Shown one piece after another: positions 1 through 8,111 of a stretch of 64,000 bases of DNA; the first letter of the stretch is position 1, and each line of letters starts with the position of its first letter. The stretch spans positions 248,001 to 312,000 of the forward strand of contig JAXHMN010000016.1 in NCBI GenBank assembly GCA_034521465.1. The letters are read 5' to 3'. A program made the translations under genes and the position numbers. The notes beneath the pieces were generated by a model that saw nothing but the letters and a program-made list of their open reading frames with translations, was not told where the DNA came from and did no database searches. This DNA comes from SURF-28 sp034521465 (GTDB lineage Bacteria; Bacteroidota; Ignavibacteria; Ignavibacteriales; Melioribacteraceae).

Positions 1-87
1 ACTGCCCGCGGATTAGACCTCGGAACTGCAATTTCCTTTACCGATGGACTCAAGAGCCAATTCCCTGCGAAATATGCGGACGGGTGA
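1..87 (+). CDS. C-terminal fragment of an unidentified protein
   Basis: Reading frame 1 is open from the first base to a TGA at 85-87 and gives 28 residues ending in QFPAKYADG. The start lies outside the window. I do not recognise the family from this tail. A hairpin terminator follows about 20 bases later, which supports this being the true end of a gene. Confidence 0.5.
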   Translation, partial: TARGLDLGTAISFTDGLKSQFPAKYADG

Positions 88-107
88 GATAATTATTTAA
101 CCTTGTA

Positions 108-134
108 AAGCGAGCATCCTTGCTCGCTTGTTTT
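108..134 (+). terminator. Rho-independent terminator
   Basis: A 9-bp perfect stem (AAGCGAGCA / TGCTCGCTT) with a 4-base loop is followed by GTTTT. It sits just downstream of the partial gene that ends at 87. Confidence 0.7.
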
Positions 135-164
135 GGCTTAAGATTCTAACAACTGAGGTGTTGC

Positions 165-214
165 GTAAGCGACGAGGGTCGTCTCCTTCGACTCTGTCGA
201 GATCGTCGCTTTAC
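165..214. repeat. Inverted repeat between the partial gene and ppa
   Basis: GTAAGCGACGA (165-175) pairs with TCGTCGCTTTAC (203-214) apart from one extra T. The interior (gtcgtc, tcgac) can extend the hairpin. It may be a structured 5' region of the pyrophosphatase transcript or an interspersed repeat; no function can be assigned. Confidence 0.45.
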
Positions 215-258
215 AAACTTATTTTCAGTACTTTTGGAAATAATATAGGAGAAAATTA

Positions 259-868
259 ATGAGCGAAAAAACATACTTCCACTGGCGTCCACATCCTTGG
301 CATGGGTTAAATGCCGGACCTAAACCACCTGAAAATTGTAAATGCATACATTGAAATTACACCATTCGATTTGGTCAAGTACGAAGTTGATAAAGTTACG
401 GGTTACCTGCGTGTCGATAGACCGCACCGGACTTCGTCAACACCACCAACTTTGTATGGATTTATTCCACAAACATTTTGTGGTAAAAGAGTTAATGAAC
501 TTTCACCAAAATCAGCTCGTGCCGATGGCGATCCGTTGGATATTTGTGTTATAAGTGAAAGACCGATTAATAAGTCGGAAGTTATCCTTCGTGCAAAAGT
601 TGTCGGTGGGCTACAAATGATTGACGGCGATGAAGCAGACGATAAAATTATTGCGGTTCTTATCAACGATAATGTTTGGAGTGAAGTAAACGAAGTTGCT
701 GATTTACCGAAATCATTTCAAGACCGGCTGCATCATTATTTTGAAACTTATAAACAAATTCCCGGTGAAGAAATAAAAACTCACGTAGAACAAATTTATA
801 ATTCGGCACATGCATTTAAAGTTGTTGAAGCGGCAATAAAAGATTACGAAGAAGAATTCTGGAAGTAA
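259..868 (+). CDS. ppa: Inorganic pyrophosphatase (one frameshift)
   Basis: Family I soluble inorganic pyrophosphatase, which hydrolyses pyrophosphate to phosphate in the cytoplasm. The ATG at 259 follows a GGAG at 248-251 and gives MSEKTYFHWRPHPWHGL, a start typical of one pyrophosphatase subgroup. This frame stops after about 30 codons. Removing one A from the AAAA run at 332-335 joins it to the long frame that ends at 868. The body shows the family signature DGDPLD near residue 95 (metal binding) and the YGFIPQTFCG segment. The corrected length is about 202 residues, normal for the family. A CCCCGGG hairpin element follows immediately and could end transcription. The frameshift looks like a homopolymer error rather than a real lesion, because both parts are well preserved. 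Confidence 0.9.
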
Positions 869-875
869 GTCTAAG

Positions 876-957
876 AAACCCCGGGATTTTTCCAGAGACA
901 AAAATGGTAGATTTTCGAGCTCTTTCTGAACTTGTTTTGCTCAAATCCCGGGGTTTT
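876..957. repeat. CCCCGGG palindromic element, copy 1
   Basis: The arms AAACCCCGGGATTT (876-889) and AAATCCCGGGGTTTT (943-957) are inverted around a roughly 53-base centre. Most of the element reads as the reverse complement of copy 3 at 1737-1817: the outer 34 bases next to the right arm match exactly. It lies between convergent ppa and mazF, so it could also serve as a bidirectional terminator. Confidence 0.8.
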
Positions 958-971
958 CTAGTTCTATGTGT

Positions 972-1292
972 TCACTCAGCAAACATTTCTGCAAGAACGT
1001 CCAAAACTTTTTTCTGAGTCGGCTTAGTCAGTTTATCAATTCTTTTTATGAGTCTCGTTTTATCAACTGTTCGAATCTGATCCAAAACAATTTGACCTTG
1101 CTTACCCTCAACTCTACAAGGAACCCTTGTTGGATAATTGCGCAATACTTTTGTAAGCGGAGCAACTATTACTGTCCTTATGTTGCGATTCATTTCATCA
1201 GGGGAGATAATTATGCAAGGGCGGGTCTTTTTGATTTCGCTACCGATTGTGGGATCTAAATTTACATAGTAAACTTCAAAACGGGAGACCAT
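972..1292 (-). CDS. mazF: MazF/PemK-type toxin endoribonuclease
   Basis: A 106-residue protein of the PemK/MazF toxin family, mRNA interferases that cut single-stranded RNA when freed from their antitoxin. Visible family features are the N-terminal strand RFEVYYVNLDPTIGSE, the KTRPCIIISPDEMN block near residues 23-36 and QIVLDQIRTVDKTRL near residues 67-81, where conserved interferase residues fall. Its start codon abuts the antitoxin stop codon (TAA-ATG), so the two are translationally coupled. Length and motifs are intact. The gene pair is framed by copies of the CCCCGGG hairpin. Confidence 0.9.
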   Translation of the reverse strand: MVSRFEVYYVNLDPTIGSEIKKTRPCIIISPDEMNRNIRTVIVAPLTKVLRNYPTRVPCRVEGKQGQIVLDQIRTVDKTRLIKRIDKLTKPTQKKVLDVLAEMFAE

Positions 1293-1550
1293 TTACCACT
1301 CCCATTCTTCATCGTCCCAATCAGACTGCGTTGCAAGATGTTCTTCATCTAATAAAGCATCATCTTTATTTTCACCCATCTCTTTAAATGCTGCAGCCCA
1401 ATTCTCGCGGTTTTTTGAAATTGGTTTTATCACAATTTTACCGTTTACAATTTCCAAATCAACTTCGTTTTGTAAACCGCTTTCATCAATAATTGATTTT
1501 GGAATTCTAATACCGCGTGAATTTCCGATTTTTATGATTTTTGTTTTCAT
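1293..1550 (-). CDS. mazE: MazE/AbrB-type antitoxin
   Basis: An 85-residue antitoxin. The N-terminal half is a SpoVT/AbrB swapped-hairpin DNA-binding domain (KIIKIGNSRGIRIPKSII, residues 4-21). The acidic C-terminal tail, ending in DWDDEEWEW, is the expected toxin-neutralising region. It is the first gene of the pair and ends directly at the toxin start. The family usually represses its own promoter, which would lie just upstream of 1550. Confidence 0.9.
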   Translation of the reverse strand: MKTKIIKIGNSRGIRIPKSIIDESGLQNEVDLEIVNGKIVIKPISKNRENWAAAFKEMGENKDDALLDEEHLATQSDWDDEEWEW

Positions 1551-1610
1551 TTTTAAAACTGCTTGTTAGTGTGGTTACAAAGTAATTACAACTTTTCAGA
1601 TAAGCAAGTG

Positions 1611-1695
1611 AAAAACCCCGGGATTTTTCCAAAGGCAAGCTCTATGAGGTTGTGTCGGTCTACTGAATTTTACTCTCCAATAATCCCGGGGTTTT
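1611..1695. repeat. CCCCGGG palindromic element, copy 2
   Basis: The arms AAACCCCGGGATTT (1613-1626) and AATCCCGGGGTTTT (1682-1695) flank a centre that differs from the other copies. The first 25 bases resemble copy 1 (CCGGGATTTTTCCA...GGCA/GACA). It lies upstream of mazE. Confidence 0.75.
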
Positions 1696-1736
1696 GGGTG
1701 GACACTTGATCCGACTACTCTGCCGTGTCTTACAAA

Positions 1737-1817
1737 AAACCCCGGGATTTGAGCAAAACAAGTTCAGAAAAGAATCATAGATCTTCTATTTTTGTCTTTG
1801 GAGAAATCCCGGGGTTT
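1737..1817. repeat. CCCCGGG palindromic element, copy 3
   Basis: The arms lie at 1737-1750 and 1804-1817. This copy is inverted relative to copy 1: the segment from the left arm through GAGCAAAACAAGTTCAG is the exact reverse complement of the right end of copy 1, and the right 25 bases match with two or three changes. It ends 8 bases before the glnA stop codon and may terminate glnA transcription. Confidence 0.8.
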
Positions 1818-1824
1818 AAAAAAA

Positions 1825-3249
1825 TTAACAATCATAATACAAATCCAAACTCAAGCGGATGCGGCTGCAATGCCATCGGTTTGATCTCTTTTCGAACTTA
1901 TATTTTATCCATGTTTCAATCACATCTTCGGTGAAGACATCACCTTTCAGTAGGAATTCATGGTCATCTTCAAGAGCGCGTAAAGCGGCGCTTAGTGATT
2001 CGGGAGTTGAAGGAACATTTGCCAATTCTTCGGGCGGCATATCGTAAATATCTTTATCAAGCGGGTCGCCCGGATCGATTCTGTTCATTATGCCGTCAAG
2101 TCCGGCCATCAAAATTGCGGAGAAACCAAGATACGGATTGCCCGAAGGATCGGGACATCTAAACTCTACTCGTTTTGATTTAGGCGATTGTGAATACATC
2201 GGGATCCTGATCGATGCGCTTCTGTTTCTTTGTGAGTAAGCTAAGTTAACAGGCGCTTCATAACCGGGGACTAATCTTTTATACGAATTTGTTGTAGGAT
2301 TTGTGAAAGCCAAGACAGACGAAGCATGTTTCAAAAGTCCGCCGATAAAATAGAGTGCCATTTCACTCAAACCAGCATAACCGTTCCCGGCAAAGAGCGG
2401 CTTGCCGTCTTTCCAAAGAGAAGTATGAACGTGCATACCGCTTCCGTTATCACCCATAATCGGTTTCGGCATATAGGTAACTGTTCTACCGAATTTTCTT
2501 CCTGTGTTTTTTACAATGTACTTAAATAGCAAAAGTTGATCTGCTGCTTTTACGAGCGGTTCAAATCGTAGATCAATTTCACATTGCCCGCCGGATGCAA
2601 CTTCGTGATGCTGTGCTTCAACATGAATTCCTGCACGTTGCAAACCAAGAACCATTTCGTTTCTTAAATCCATTAAAGAATCTGTAGGCGGTACGGGAAA
2701 GTATCCTTCCTTATATCGCGGTTTGTAAGCTAAGTTCGGCTGCTCGTCTCTGCCGGTGTTCCATCTTCCTTCAATAGAGTCAACCATGTAAAAAGAACTG
2801 TTGGGATTTGATTCAAAACGTACATCATCAAAAACAAAAAACTCGGCTTCGGGTCCAAAGTAAACAGTATCAGCTAAACCGGTTGACTTAACATACGCCT
2901 CGGCTTTCTGTGCAATGTTACGCGGACAGCGGGAGTACTTTTCTTTTGTTGCCGGTTCGAAGACATCGCATATTAAACTTATTGTCGGTGCCTCGATAAA
3001 CTCATCGACAAACATTGTTTCTGCATCGGGAATAATTAGCATATCACTTTCGTTAATAGCTTTCCATCCGCGGATCGATGAACCGTCAAATCCGTAACCG
3101 TTCTCAAATGAATCTTCTTCAAGCTGCGAAACCGGAACGGTAAAATGCTGCCATGAGCCCGGAAAATCCATGAACTTAAAATCTACGAATTGTATTTCAT
3201 TATCCTTCACAAAGCTGAGGACGTCATTCACTTTTGCTTTGTCAGTCAT
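1825..3249 (-). CDS. glnA: Glutamine synthetase, type I
   Basis: Makes glutamine from glutamate, ammonia and ATP; cytoplasmic dodecamer. The 474-residue length is normal for GSI. Visible landmarks are GYGFDGSSIRGW (residues 52-63), the FGPEAEFFVFD metal-binding segment, the ATP-loop region MGDNGSGMHVHTSLW and NRSASIRIP. A tyrosine in DIYDMPPEE aligns with the adenylylation site of enterobacterial GSI. The last 25 residues are odd: the frame reads SNRWHCSRIRLSL where another frame gives EIKPMALQPHPLEF. One missing T near 1889-1892 and one extra C at 1845-1846 would restore the canonical tail, so this is a compensated pair of errors. The Lrp-type regulator lies 9 bases upstream in the same operon. 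Confidence 0.97.
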   Translation of the reverse strand: MTDKAKVNDVLSFVKDNEIQFVDFKFMDFPGSWQHFTVPVSQLEEDSFENGYGFDGSSIRGWKAINESDMLIIPDAETMFVDEFIEAPTISLICDVFEPATKEKYSRCPRNIAQKAEAYVKSTGLADTVYFGPEAEFFVFDDVRFESNPNSSFYMVDSIEGRWNTGRDEQPNLAYKPRYKEGYFPVPPTDSLMDLRNEMVLGLQRAGIHVEAQHHEVASGGQCEIDLRFEPLVKAADQLLLFKYIVKNTGRKFGRTVTYMPKPIMGDNGSGMHVHTSLWKDGKPLFAGNGYAGLSEMALYFIGGLLKHASSVLAFTNPTTNSYKRLVPGYEAPVNLAYSQRNRSASIRIPMYSQSPKSKRVEFRCPDPSGNPYLGFSAILMAGLDGIMNRIDPGDPLDKDIYDMPPEELANVPSTPESLSAALRALEDDHEFLLKGDVFTEDVIETWIKYKFEKRSNRWHCSRIRLSLDLYYDC

Positions 3250-3258
3250 AACAACTCC

Positions 3259-3705
3259 TTATATATTTATTTTTGTAGTTTCTTTAATTGTTGATAAAAC
3301 AAAACTTGTAATTGTTCGAGTTACGCCAGGCCAAGATTGAATTTGACTTAATAATTTTTCGAGTGAGGCAGTATCTTTTACCAATGCTTTTAAGATGTGC
3401 GATCCTTCGCCAAGAATTGAATGGCATTCTAAAATTTCCGGAGTCTTGCTAACCTTGTCGGTGAGCTTATCGTAATTTTTTGATGAATCCATAACCACCA
3501 AAATGAACGCCATCAAGTCGAGACCGAAAGTTTGTCTGTTTACTTTTGCGTAATAACCTTCGATGATTCCCTGCTCTTCAAGCTTTTTCATTCGCTCGCT
3601 GAGTGATGGTAGCGAGAGTCCGACTTCCTCGGCAATTGCGTTTCTTTTAGTTCTGCCGTTCTCCTGAAGCATGTTGAGAATCTTAATATCTACGGCGTCA
3701 AGCAT
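3259..3705 (-). CDS. Lrp/AsnC-family transcriptional regulator
   Basis: A 148-residue protein. An N-terminal winged HTH (DIKILNMLQENGRTKRNAIAEEVGLSLPSLSERMKKLEEQGII, residues 6-48) precedes an effector-binding RAM domain. It is the first gene of a two-gene unit with glnA, so it probably tunes nitrogen assimilation in response to an amino acid, perhaps glutamine. That regulatory role is inferred from position only. A perfect short palindrome upstream (3771-3794) is a candidate operator. Length and domain order are typical. Confidence 0.9.
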   Translation of the reverse strand: MLDAVDIKILNMLQENGRTKRNAIAEEVGLSLPSLSERMKKLEEQGIIEGYYAKVNRQTFGLDLMAFILVVMDSSKNYDKLTDKVSKTPEILECHSILGEGSHILKALVKDTASLEKLLSQIQSWPGVTRTITSFVLSTIKETTKINI

Positions 3706-3770
3706 GATTTACCTTAGTTTCTTAAATAAATAATAAAAATATGGCTGAGAATATAAGGCGAGGTGATAAC

Positions 3771-3794
3771 AATTGCAAATTATATTTTGCAATT
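3771..3794. promoter_or_regulatory. Candidate operator upstream of the lrp-like gene and glnA
   Basis: AATTGCAA (3771-3778) and TTGCAATT (3787-3794) form a perfect inverted repeat with an 8-base AT-rich centre, about 65 bases upstream of the regulator start. Lrp/AsnC proteins bind AT-rich dyads of about this size and often autoregulate. Binding by this regulator is inferred. Confidence 0.4.
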
Positions 3795-3846
3795 ATTTGA
3801 TTTTTCTTAAAATTATTTCGTGATTCAGTGAAAAGTCAGAATAAAT

Positions 3847-4983
3847 TTAGGCGATGTTGAATCGAAGGTCTTTTAGTAGGTTAATTTGTTTTTCGGAAAG
3901 ATTCTCAGGTGCAATTGTGTAATTGTTGAATTCCCTTCTTAATTGGTAGGTCTTGCGCAGCAAATCGAAATTCTCTCCACGCTTTTGTGAATCCATGGAT
4001 GAAAGTTTTTTTAATGAGTCGGAATCTTTTTCGATTGGATAAATCTTGTTAGTGATTTCAAAGAGAAGATCTGCTTCGGTCAATTTTTGCTGGATTGAAA
4101 TAAGCGAATTATCAGCTTCCGGTAACTGTGGTTTCCAATGGGGATTTTTATCAGTGAATTTGCATAAGTTCATCGTAAATCATTTTCGTGCCGTTTACTT
4201 TTCCTTCGAGTGAGTATCCGGCGATATGCGGAGTTCCCAAGTAAACCTTCTCTAAAAGTTCTCCGCTTATTTTTGGTTCGTTCTCCCAAACATCCAGCAC
4301 AGCGGTGATGTCATTATACTTTCCCAATCTATCTAAAAGTGCAAAGTTATCAACCACTCCGCCTCTCGACGAATTTATTAAAACTGTTCCCGGTTTAAGT
4401 GAGTTGATTTTTTCACTATCGAAAAGATGAAATGTTTTATCCCTTCCGCTTTTGTTCATAGGAACATGTAGTGTTATGAAATCACATGCTAGAATTTCTT
4501 TAAGAGAAGAGAAGTTATAATCGTAACCGCCTCTTTCAAGCGGGGATCATTGACTAATACTTTCATTCCAATTGATTTTGCAAAACGAGTAATTTTCTTA
4601 CCGATATTTCCATAACCGACTACTCCCAAACTTTTATTTGCTAATTCAAAATTACTTTGATGAGCAAAAAGTGAAATTGCGGTCAAAACATATTCGGTAA
4701 CCGCAAAAGAATTGCAACCCGGAGCACTTGCATATTTTATGTTTCTTGATTCGAGGTAATTCAAATCGAGATGGTCTGTCCCGATAGTTGCAGTTCCGAC
4801 AAACTTAACGGGAGTATCACTCAATAAATTTTCATCAACTTTTGTAATTGAACGGACAATCAAAGCATCGCAATCTTTAAGCGATTCATTTGTGATTTTT
4901 CTTCCATGCATTAATTCGACTTCACCAAAACCGGAAAATGCTTCTGCTCCAAATTCAATATTTTCATCAACTATAATTTTCAA
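3847..4983 (-). CDS. pdxB: 4-phosphoerythronate dehydrogenase (two frameshifts)
   Basis: D-isomer 2-hydroxyacid dehydrogenase of the PdxB type, which oxidises 4-phosphoerythronate in pyridoxal phosphate synthesis. The first part (from 4983) carries the N-terminal substrate domain, GTATIGTDHLDL and the NAD-binding motif GVVGYGNIGKK near residues 119-129. The second part has INSSRGGVVDN and the HIAGYS region with the catalytic-type histidine. The third part is the PdxB-specific C-terminal dimerisation domain (CKFTDKNPHWKP). A missing base near 4528-4536 and an extra T near 4166 separate the parts. The corrected length of about 378 residues equals the usual PdxB length. The C-terminal domain and length favour PdxB over other hydroxyacid dehydrogenases. 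Confidence 0.85.
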
Positions 4984-5052
4984 TTTTCCTCGGATAGTTT
5001 TATTGTGTACTTTGTGAAAACTTATGGCTTAGCCATCCCTTGGGAGTGCCAG

Positions 5053-5077
5053 TTGTGGTTATAGTACTTAACCACAA
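5053..5077. repeat. Inverted repeat upstream of aspS
   Basis: TTGTGGTTA (5053-5061) and TAACCACAA (5069-5077) form a perfect dyad with a 7-base loop. It lies in the 230-base gap between divergently transcribed pdxB and aspS. The following bases (GGTTCACAAGGAAGGCACAATGTTCAC) contain repeated CACAA words. Its role is unknown. Confidence 0.4.
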
Positions 5078-5214
5078 GGTTCACAAGGAAGGCACAATGT
5101 TCACTAAGGAATCGGCTTACGTTTTCAAAAATAATCAAATTAACCTCTAATTTGAATACACAAACTTATTTAGCTATTTTTGAAGCTAATTTTTACAAGG
5201 GCAGCGGAGAAGAC

Positions 5215-6981
5215 ATGACATTCAAAAAACGAACACATACATGCGGCGAATTAAGAGAAACCAACATTGGTGAAAGTGTTGTACTCAACGGTTGGGTAGA
5301 TACACGCAGAGATTTAGGCGGTGTAATATTTATTGATTTACGCGACAGATATGGAATAACCCAAATTGTATTCGAACCAAGTTATAATAAAGATACTCAT
5401 GAGTTGGGCTCTGCATTAAGAGGTGAGTATGTAGTTTCGGTAGAAGGTAAAGTTAGAAAAAGACCTCCCGAAACAGACAACCCAAAAATTCCAACCGGTC
5501 ATGTTGATGTGATGGTTGATAACTTGATCGTTTTGAACAAAGCAGAAACTCCGCCATTCCCGATTAAAGATGATGTTGATGTTCACGAAGACTTACGACT
5601 AAAATATAGATACCTAGATTTACGAAGAGATCAAATGAAGAAGAATCTCTTGCTTCGTCACGACATGTACCAAAGTGTTCGTAAATATTTTGACGAACAA
5701 AAGTTTGTTGAAATCGAAACACCGGTGTTAATGAAATCAACTCCTGAAGGTGCTAGGGATTTCCTTGTACCGAGCCGTGTTCATAAAGGTAAATTTTATG
5801 CACTGCCTCAGTCACCGCAGACTTACAAACAGTTGTTAATGGTTTCCGGCTTCGATAGATATTTTCAAGTAGTCAAATGTTTTAGCGATGAAGACTTACG
5901 AGCTGATCGACAACCCGAGTTTACGCAGATTGATGTTGAGATGTCCTTCGTTGATACGGAAGATGTGTTCGAAGTTGTTGAAGCATTGATGAAGAAGTTA
6001 TTAAAAGAAGTAAAGGATTATGATTTGCAAACGCCGATCCCTCGTTTAACTTTCAAAGATGCGATGGAAAAATACGGCAGCGATAAACCTGATCTCCGCT
6101 TCGGACTTGAAATGGTTACTCTGAATGATGTTGTTAAAGATGCAGAGTTCCGCGTATTTAAAGAAGCAGTTGAGAGCGGCGGAATTGTGACCGGACTACT
6201 AGCAAAAGGTTGCGGCGATTATACACGAAACCAGCTCGATGTTTTAACCGATTACGTCAAGAAACTCGGCGCCGGCGGTTTAATTTGGATGCGTGTAAAA
6301 GAAGAGGGTCTCGAAGCACCGGTCGCCAAATTTTTCAGTGATGAAGAACTTCAAAATATTACTTCCGCAATGAATGCCGAACCGGGCGATTTGATTTTTA
6401 TACAAGCCGGAAAATGGCTTAAGACACTTTCACTTATGGGTTCGCTTAGATTAGAAATGGCAAAGCGTCTTGACTTAATTCCGAAAGATGAAGTTTGGAA
6501 ATTGCTTTGGGTAACAGACTTTCCGCTTTTTGAGTGGGATGATGATACGCAGCGTTATTATGCAATGCACCATCCGTTTACGTCACCGGTTTTAGACGAT
6601 GTTGAAAAATTAGAAAGTGATCCGGGTAATGTTAGAGCGCGGGCTTATGATCTCGTGTTAAATGGAAATGAGATTGCCGGCGGTTCAATAAGAATTCACA
6701 ATGCCGATTTGCAGTCGACAATGTTTAAAGCGCTTGGTATATCCGATGAAGAAGCCGAAGAAAAATTTGGATTTTTAATGGGTGCCTTCAAGTACGGCGC
6801 ACCGCCGCACGGCGGAATTGCTTTTGGGTTTGATAGATTGGTAATGCTTCTTGCAAATGAAAATTCAATTAGAGAAGTAATGGCATTCCCGAAAACAGCG
6901 AGCGCAACTTCGTTAATGGATAACTCACCCTCACCGGTTGACGAGCAGCAGTTGAAGGAATTGCATATTAAGTTGAGATAA
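5215..6981 (+). CDS. aspS: Aspartyl-tRNA synthetase
   Basis: Class II synthetase that charges tRNA-Asp; 588 residues from the chosen start. The frame is open further upstream to 5152, but the ATG at 5215 follows GGAGAAG at about 6 bases and gives the canonical start TFKKRTHTCGELRETNIGESV. An OB-fold anticodon-binding domain fills residues 1-110. Motif 2 is visible in FSDEDLRADRQPEFTQID, the bacterial insertion (GAD) domain lies in the middle, and motif 3 is GIAFGFDRLVMLL. No frameshift is seen. Whether the enzyme also charges tRNA-Asn cannot be told from this window. Confidence 0.97.
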   Translation: MTFKKRTHTCGELRETNIGESVVLNGWVDTRRDLGGVIFIDLRDRYGITQIVFEPSYNKDTHELGSALRGEYVVSVEGKVRKRPPETDNPKIPTGHVDVMVDNLIVLNKAETPPFPIKDDVDVHEDLRLKYRYLDLRRDQMKKNLLLRHDMYQSVRKYFDEQKFVEIETPVLMKSTPEGARDFLVPSRVHKGKFYALPQSPQTYKQLLMVSGFDRYFQVVKCFSDEDLRADRQPEFTQIDVEMSFVDTEDVFEVVEALMKKLLKEVKDYDLQTPIPRLTFKDAMEKYGSDKPDLRFGLEMVTLNDVVKDAEFRVFKEAVESGGIVTGLLAKGCGDYTRNQLDVLTDYVKKLGAGGLIWMRVKEEGLEAPVAKFFSDEELQNITSAMNAEPGDLIFIQAGKWLKTLSLMGSLRLEMAKRLDLIPKDEVWKLLWVTDFPLFEWDDDTQRYYAMHHPFTSPVLDDVEKLESDPGNVRARAYDLVLNGNEIAGGSIRIHNADLQSTMFKALGISDEEAEEKFGFLMGAFKYGAPPHGGIAFGFDRLVMLLANENSIREVMAFPKTASATSLMDNSPSPVDEQQLKELHIKLR

Positions 6982-7121
6982 GTTTTTTCCGAAGCATACA
7001 TTTACAATCATTCGGGGAAACTATTTTTTCACTCTAACTGATTCAGTCCATAAGAGTTCATCAATTTTTAACTACGGGCTTTTTTGCAATAATAAAGATG
7101 CTGTAGTAAGAAACACGATAC

Positions 7122-7637
7122 TGTCAGCTCCTGACGGAGTTTCTTCGGTGAGTTATAAGCTTTGTTACCAATTGTCAGTCCTATCGGACTTTCCTGTTTG
7201 CATTTGAAATATTGTAAATCCGTATGCTAACGCCGATAGGCGTGGTGTATCGGTAAATCAAGTATAAAGGGTACAGATAGAACACCATAGGTGTGACATA
7301 AAAGGAGAGAAAAGATATCACTCCGAAGGAGTTTCTTTGAGAGGGTTAATGTTTTCTTTACGATATGTCAGTCCTCTGGACTTTTGTGGTGTTCGTTTTT
7401 TACGACATTGTCCTGACGGACTTTCTGCTTGATTTCGGAATTTCGTTTGTTACCGATATACCAGTCCTAACGACTTGATTGCTTTCAGTATTTTATTTGC
7501 AAAAGAATAATCGTTACTGAGTGTCTTTTCTGTTTGTATTCTATATTTTATATTAAGTAATAAACGCCGCTAGGCGTGGTATATCGGTAATTAAAGAGCT
7601 ATACAGATCCAGAACACTGTAGGTGTGACATAAAAGG
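7122..7637. repeat. REP-like hairpin array, left of the transposase
   Basis: At least ten short imperfect palindromes belong to four related classes. Class A is taccgatatacc plus AGTCC-loop-GGACT (7166-7194, 7359-7385, 7451-7475). Class B is ACGCC-loop-GGCGT plus ggtatatcggta (7229-7256, 7563-7590). Class C is ACACC-loop-GGTGT plus gacata (7281-7305, 7613-7637). Class D is gatatc plus ACTCC-loop-GGAGT (7314-7337; a degenerate unit lies at 7122-7140). Flanks of A and B are reverse complements of each other, as are those of C and D. This accounts for most of the non-coding stretch 6982-7649. Confidence 0.85.
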
Positions 7638-7649
7638 GAGGAGAGATAA

Positions 7650-8111
7650 ATGCCAAACACATATACTCAAATAACAATTCATCTCATTTTTGCTGTAAAG
7701 AATCGTGAAAACTTACTCAAAAAATCTATACGTCCTGAACTATTTAAATACATGTCTGGTATAGTAAAAAATAAAAACCATAAACTGCTTGCTATCAATG
7801 GAGTTGCCGATCATGTTCACTTATTGATTGGACAGTCTCCAACTATGGCTTTATCAGATTTAGTTCGTGATATAAAGAATAACTCGTCGAAGTTCATAAA
7901 TCAAAAGAAGTTAGTTTTGGGAAAATTTGGGTGGCAAACCGGTTATGGAGCTTTTTCTTATTCGCGATCTCAAAGACCAAATGTTATTAAATATATTGAG
8001 AATCAGGAAGAGCATCATAAAGTTAAAACTTTCCGAGAGGAGTATTTGGAGATATTGCAAAAGTTTGATGTGGAGTACGACAGTGAATACATTTTTGAAT
8101 TCTATGAGTGA
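7650..8111 (+). mobile_element. IS200/RAYT-type Y1 transposase
   Basis: A 153-residue single-domain HUH transposase (Y1_Tnp). The HUH motif is HVH in GVADHVHLLIG near residues 53-63. The catalytic tyrosine is probably that of VIKYIENQEEHH near residue 110, followed by TFREEYLEIL, a tail shared by IS200-like proteins of the Bacteroidota. It is intact. Palindromic REP-like units abut both ends: one ends 12 bases before the start codon and another overlaps the stop codon. This matches REP-associated tyrosine transposases (RAYTs), which are thought to spread such repeats in trans. A plain IS200 TnpA with a neighbouring array is the alternative. Confidence 0.85.

Noticed and set aside
876..1817. 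Composite transposon formed by the two outer CCCCGGG copies
   Set aside because: No transposase lies between or beside them, and no target-site duplication can be made out. Only a MITE- or REP-like repeat is supported.
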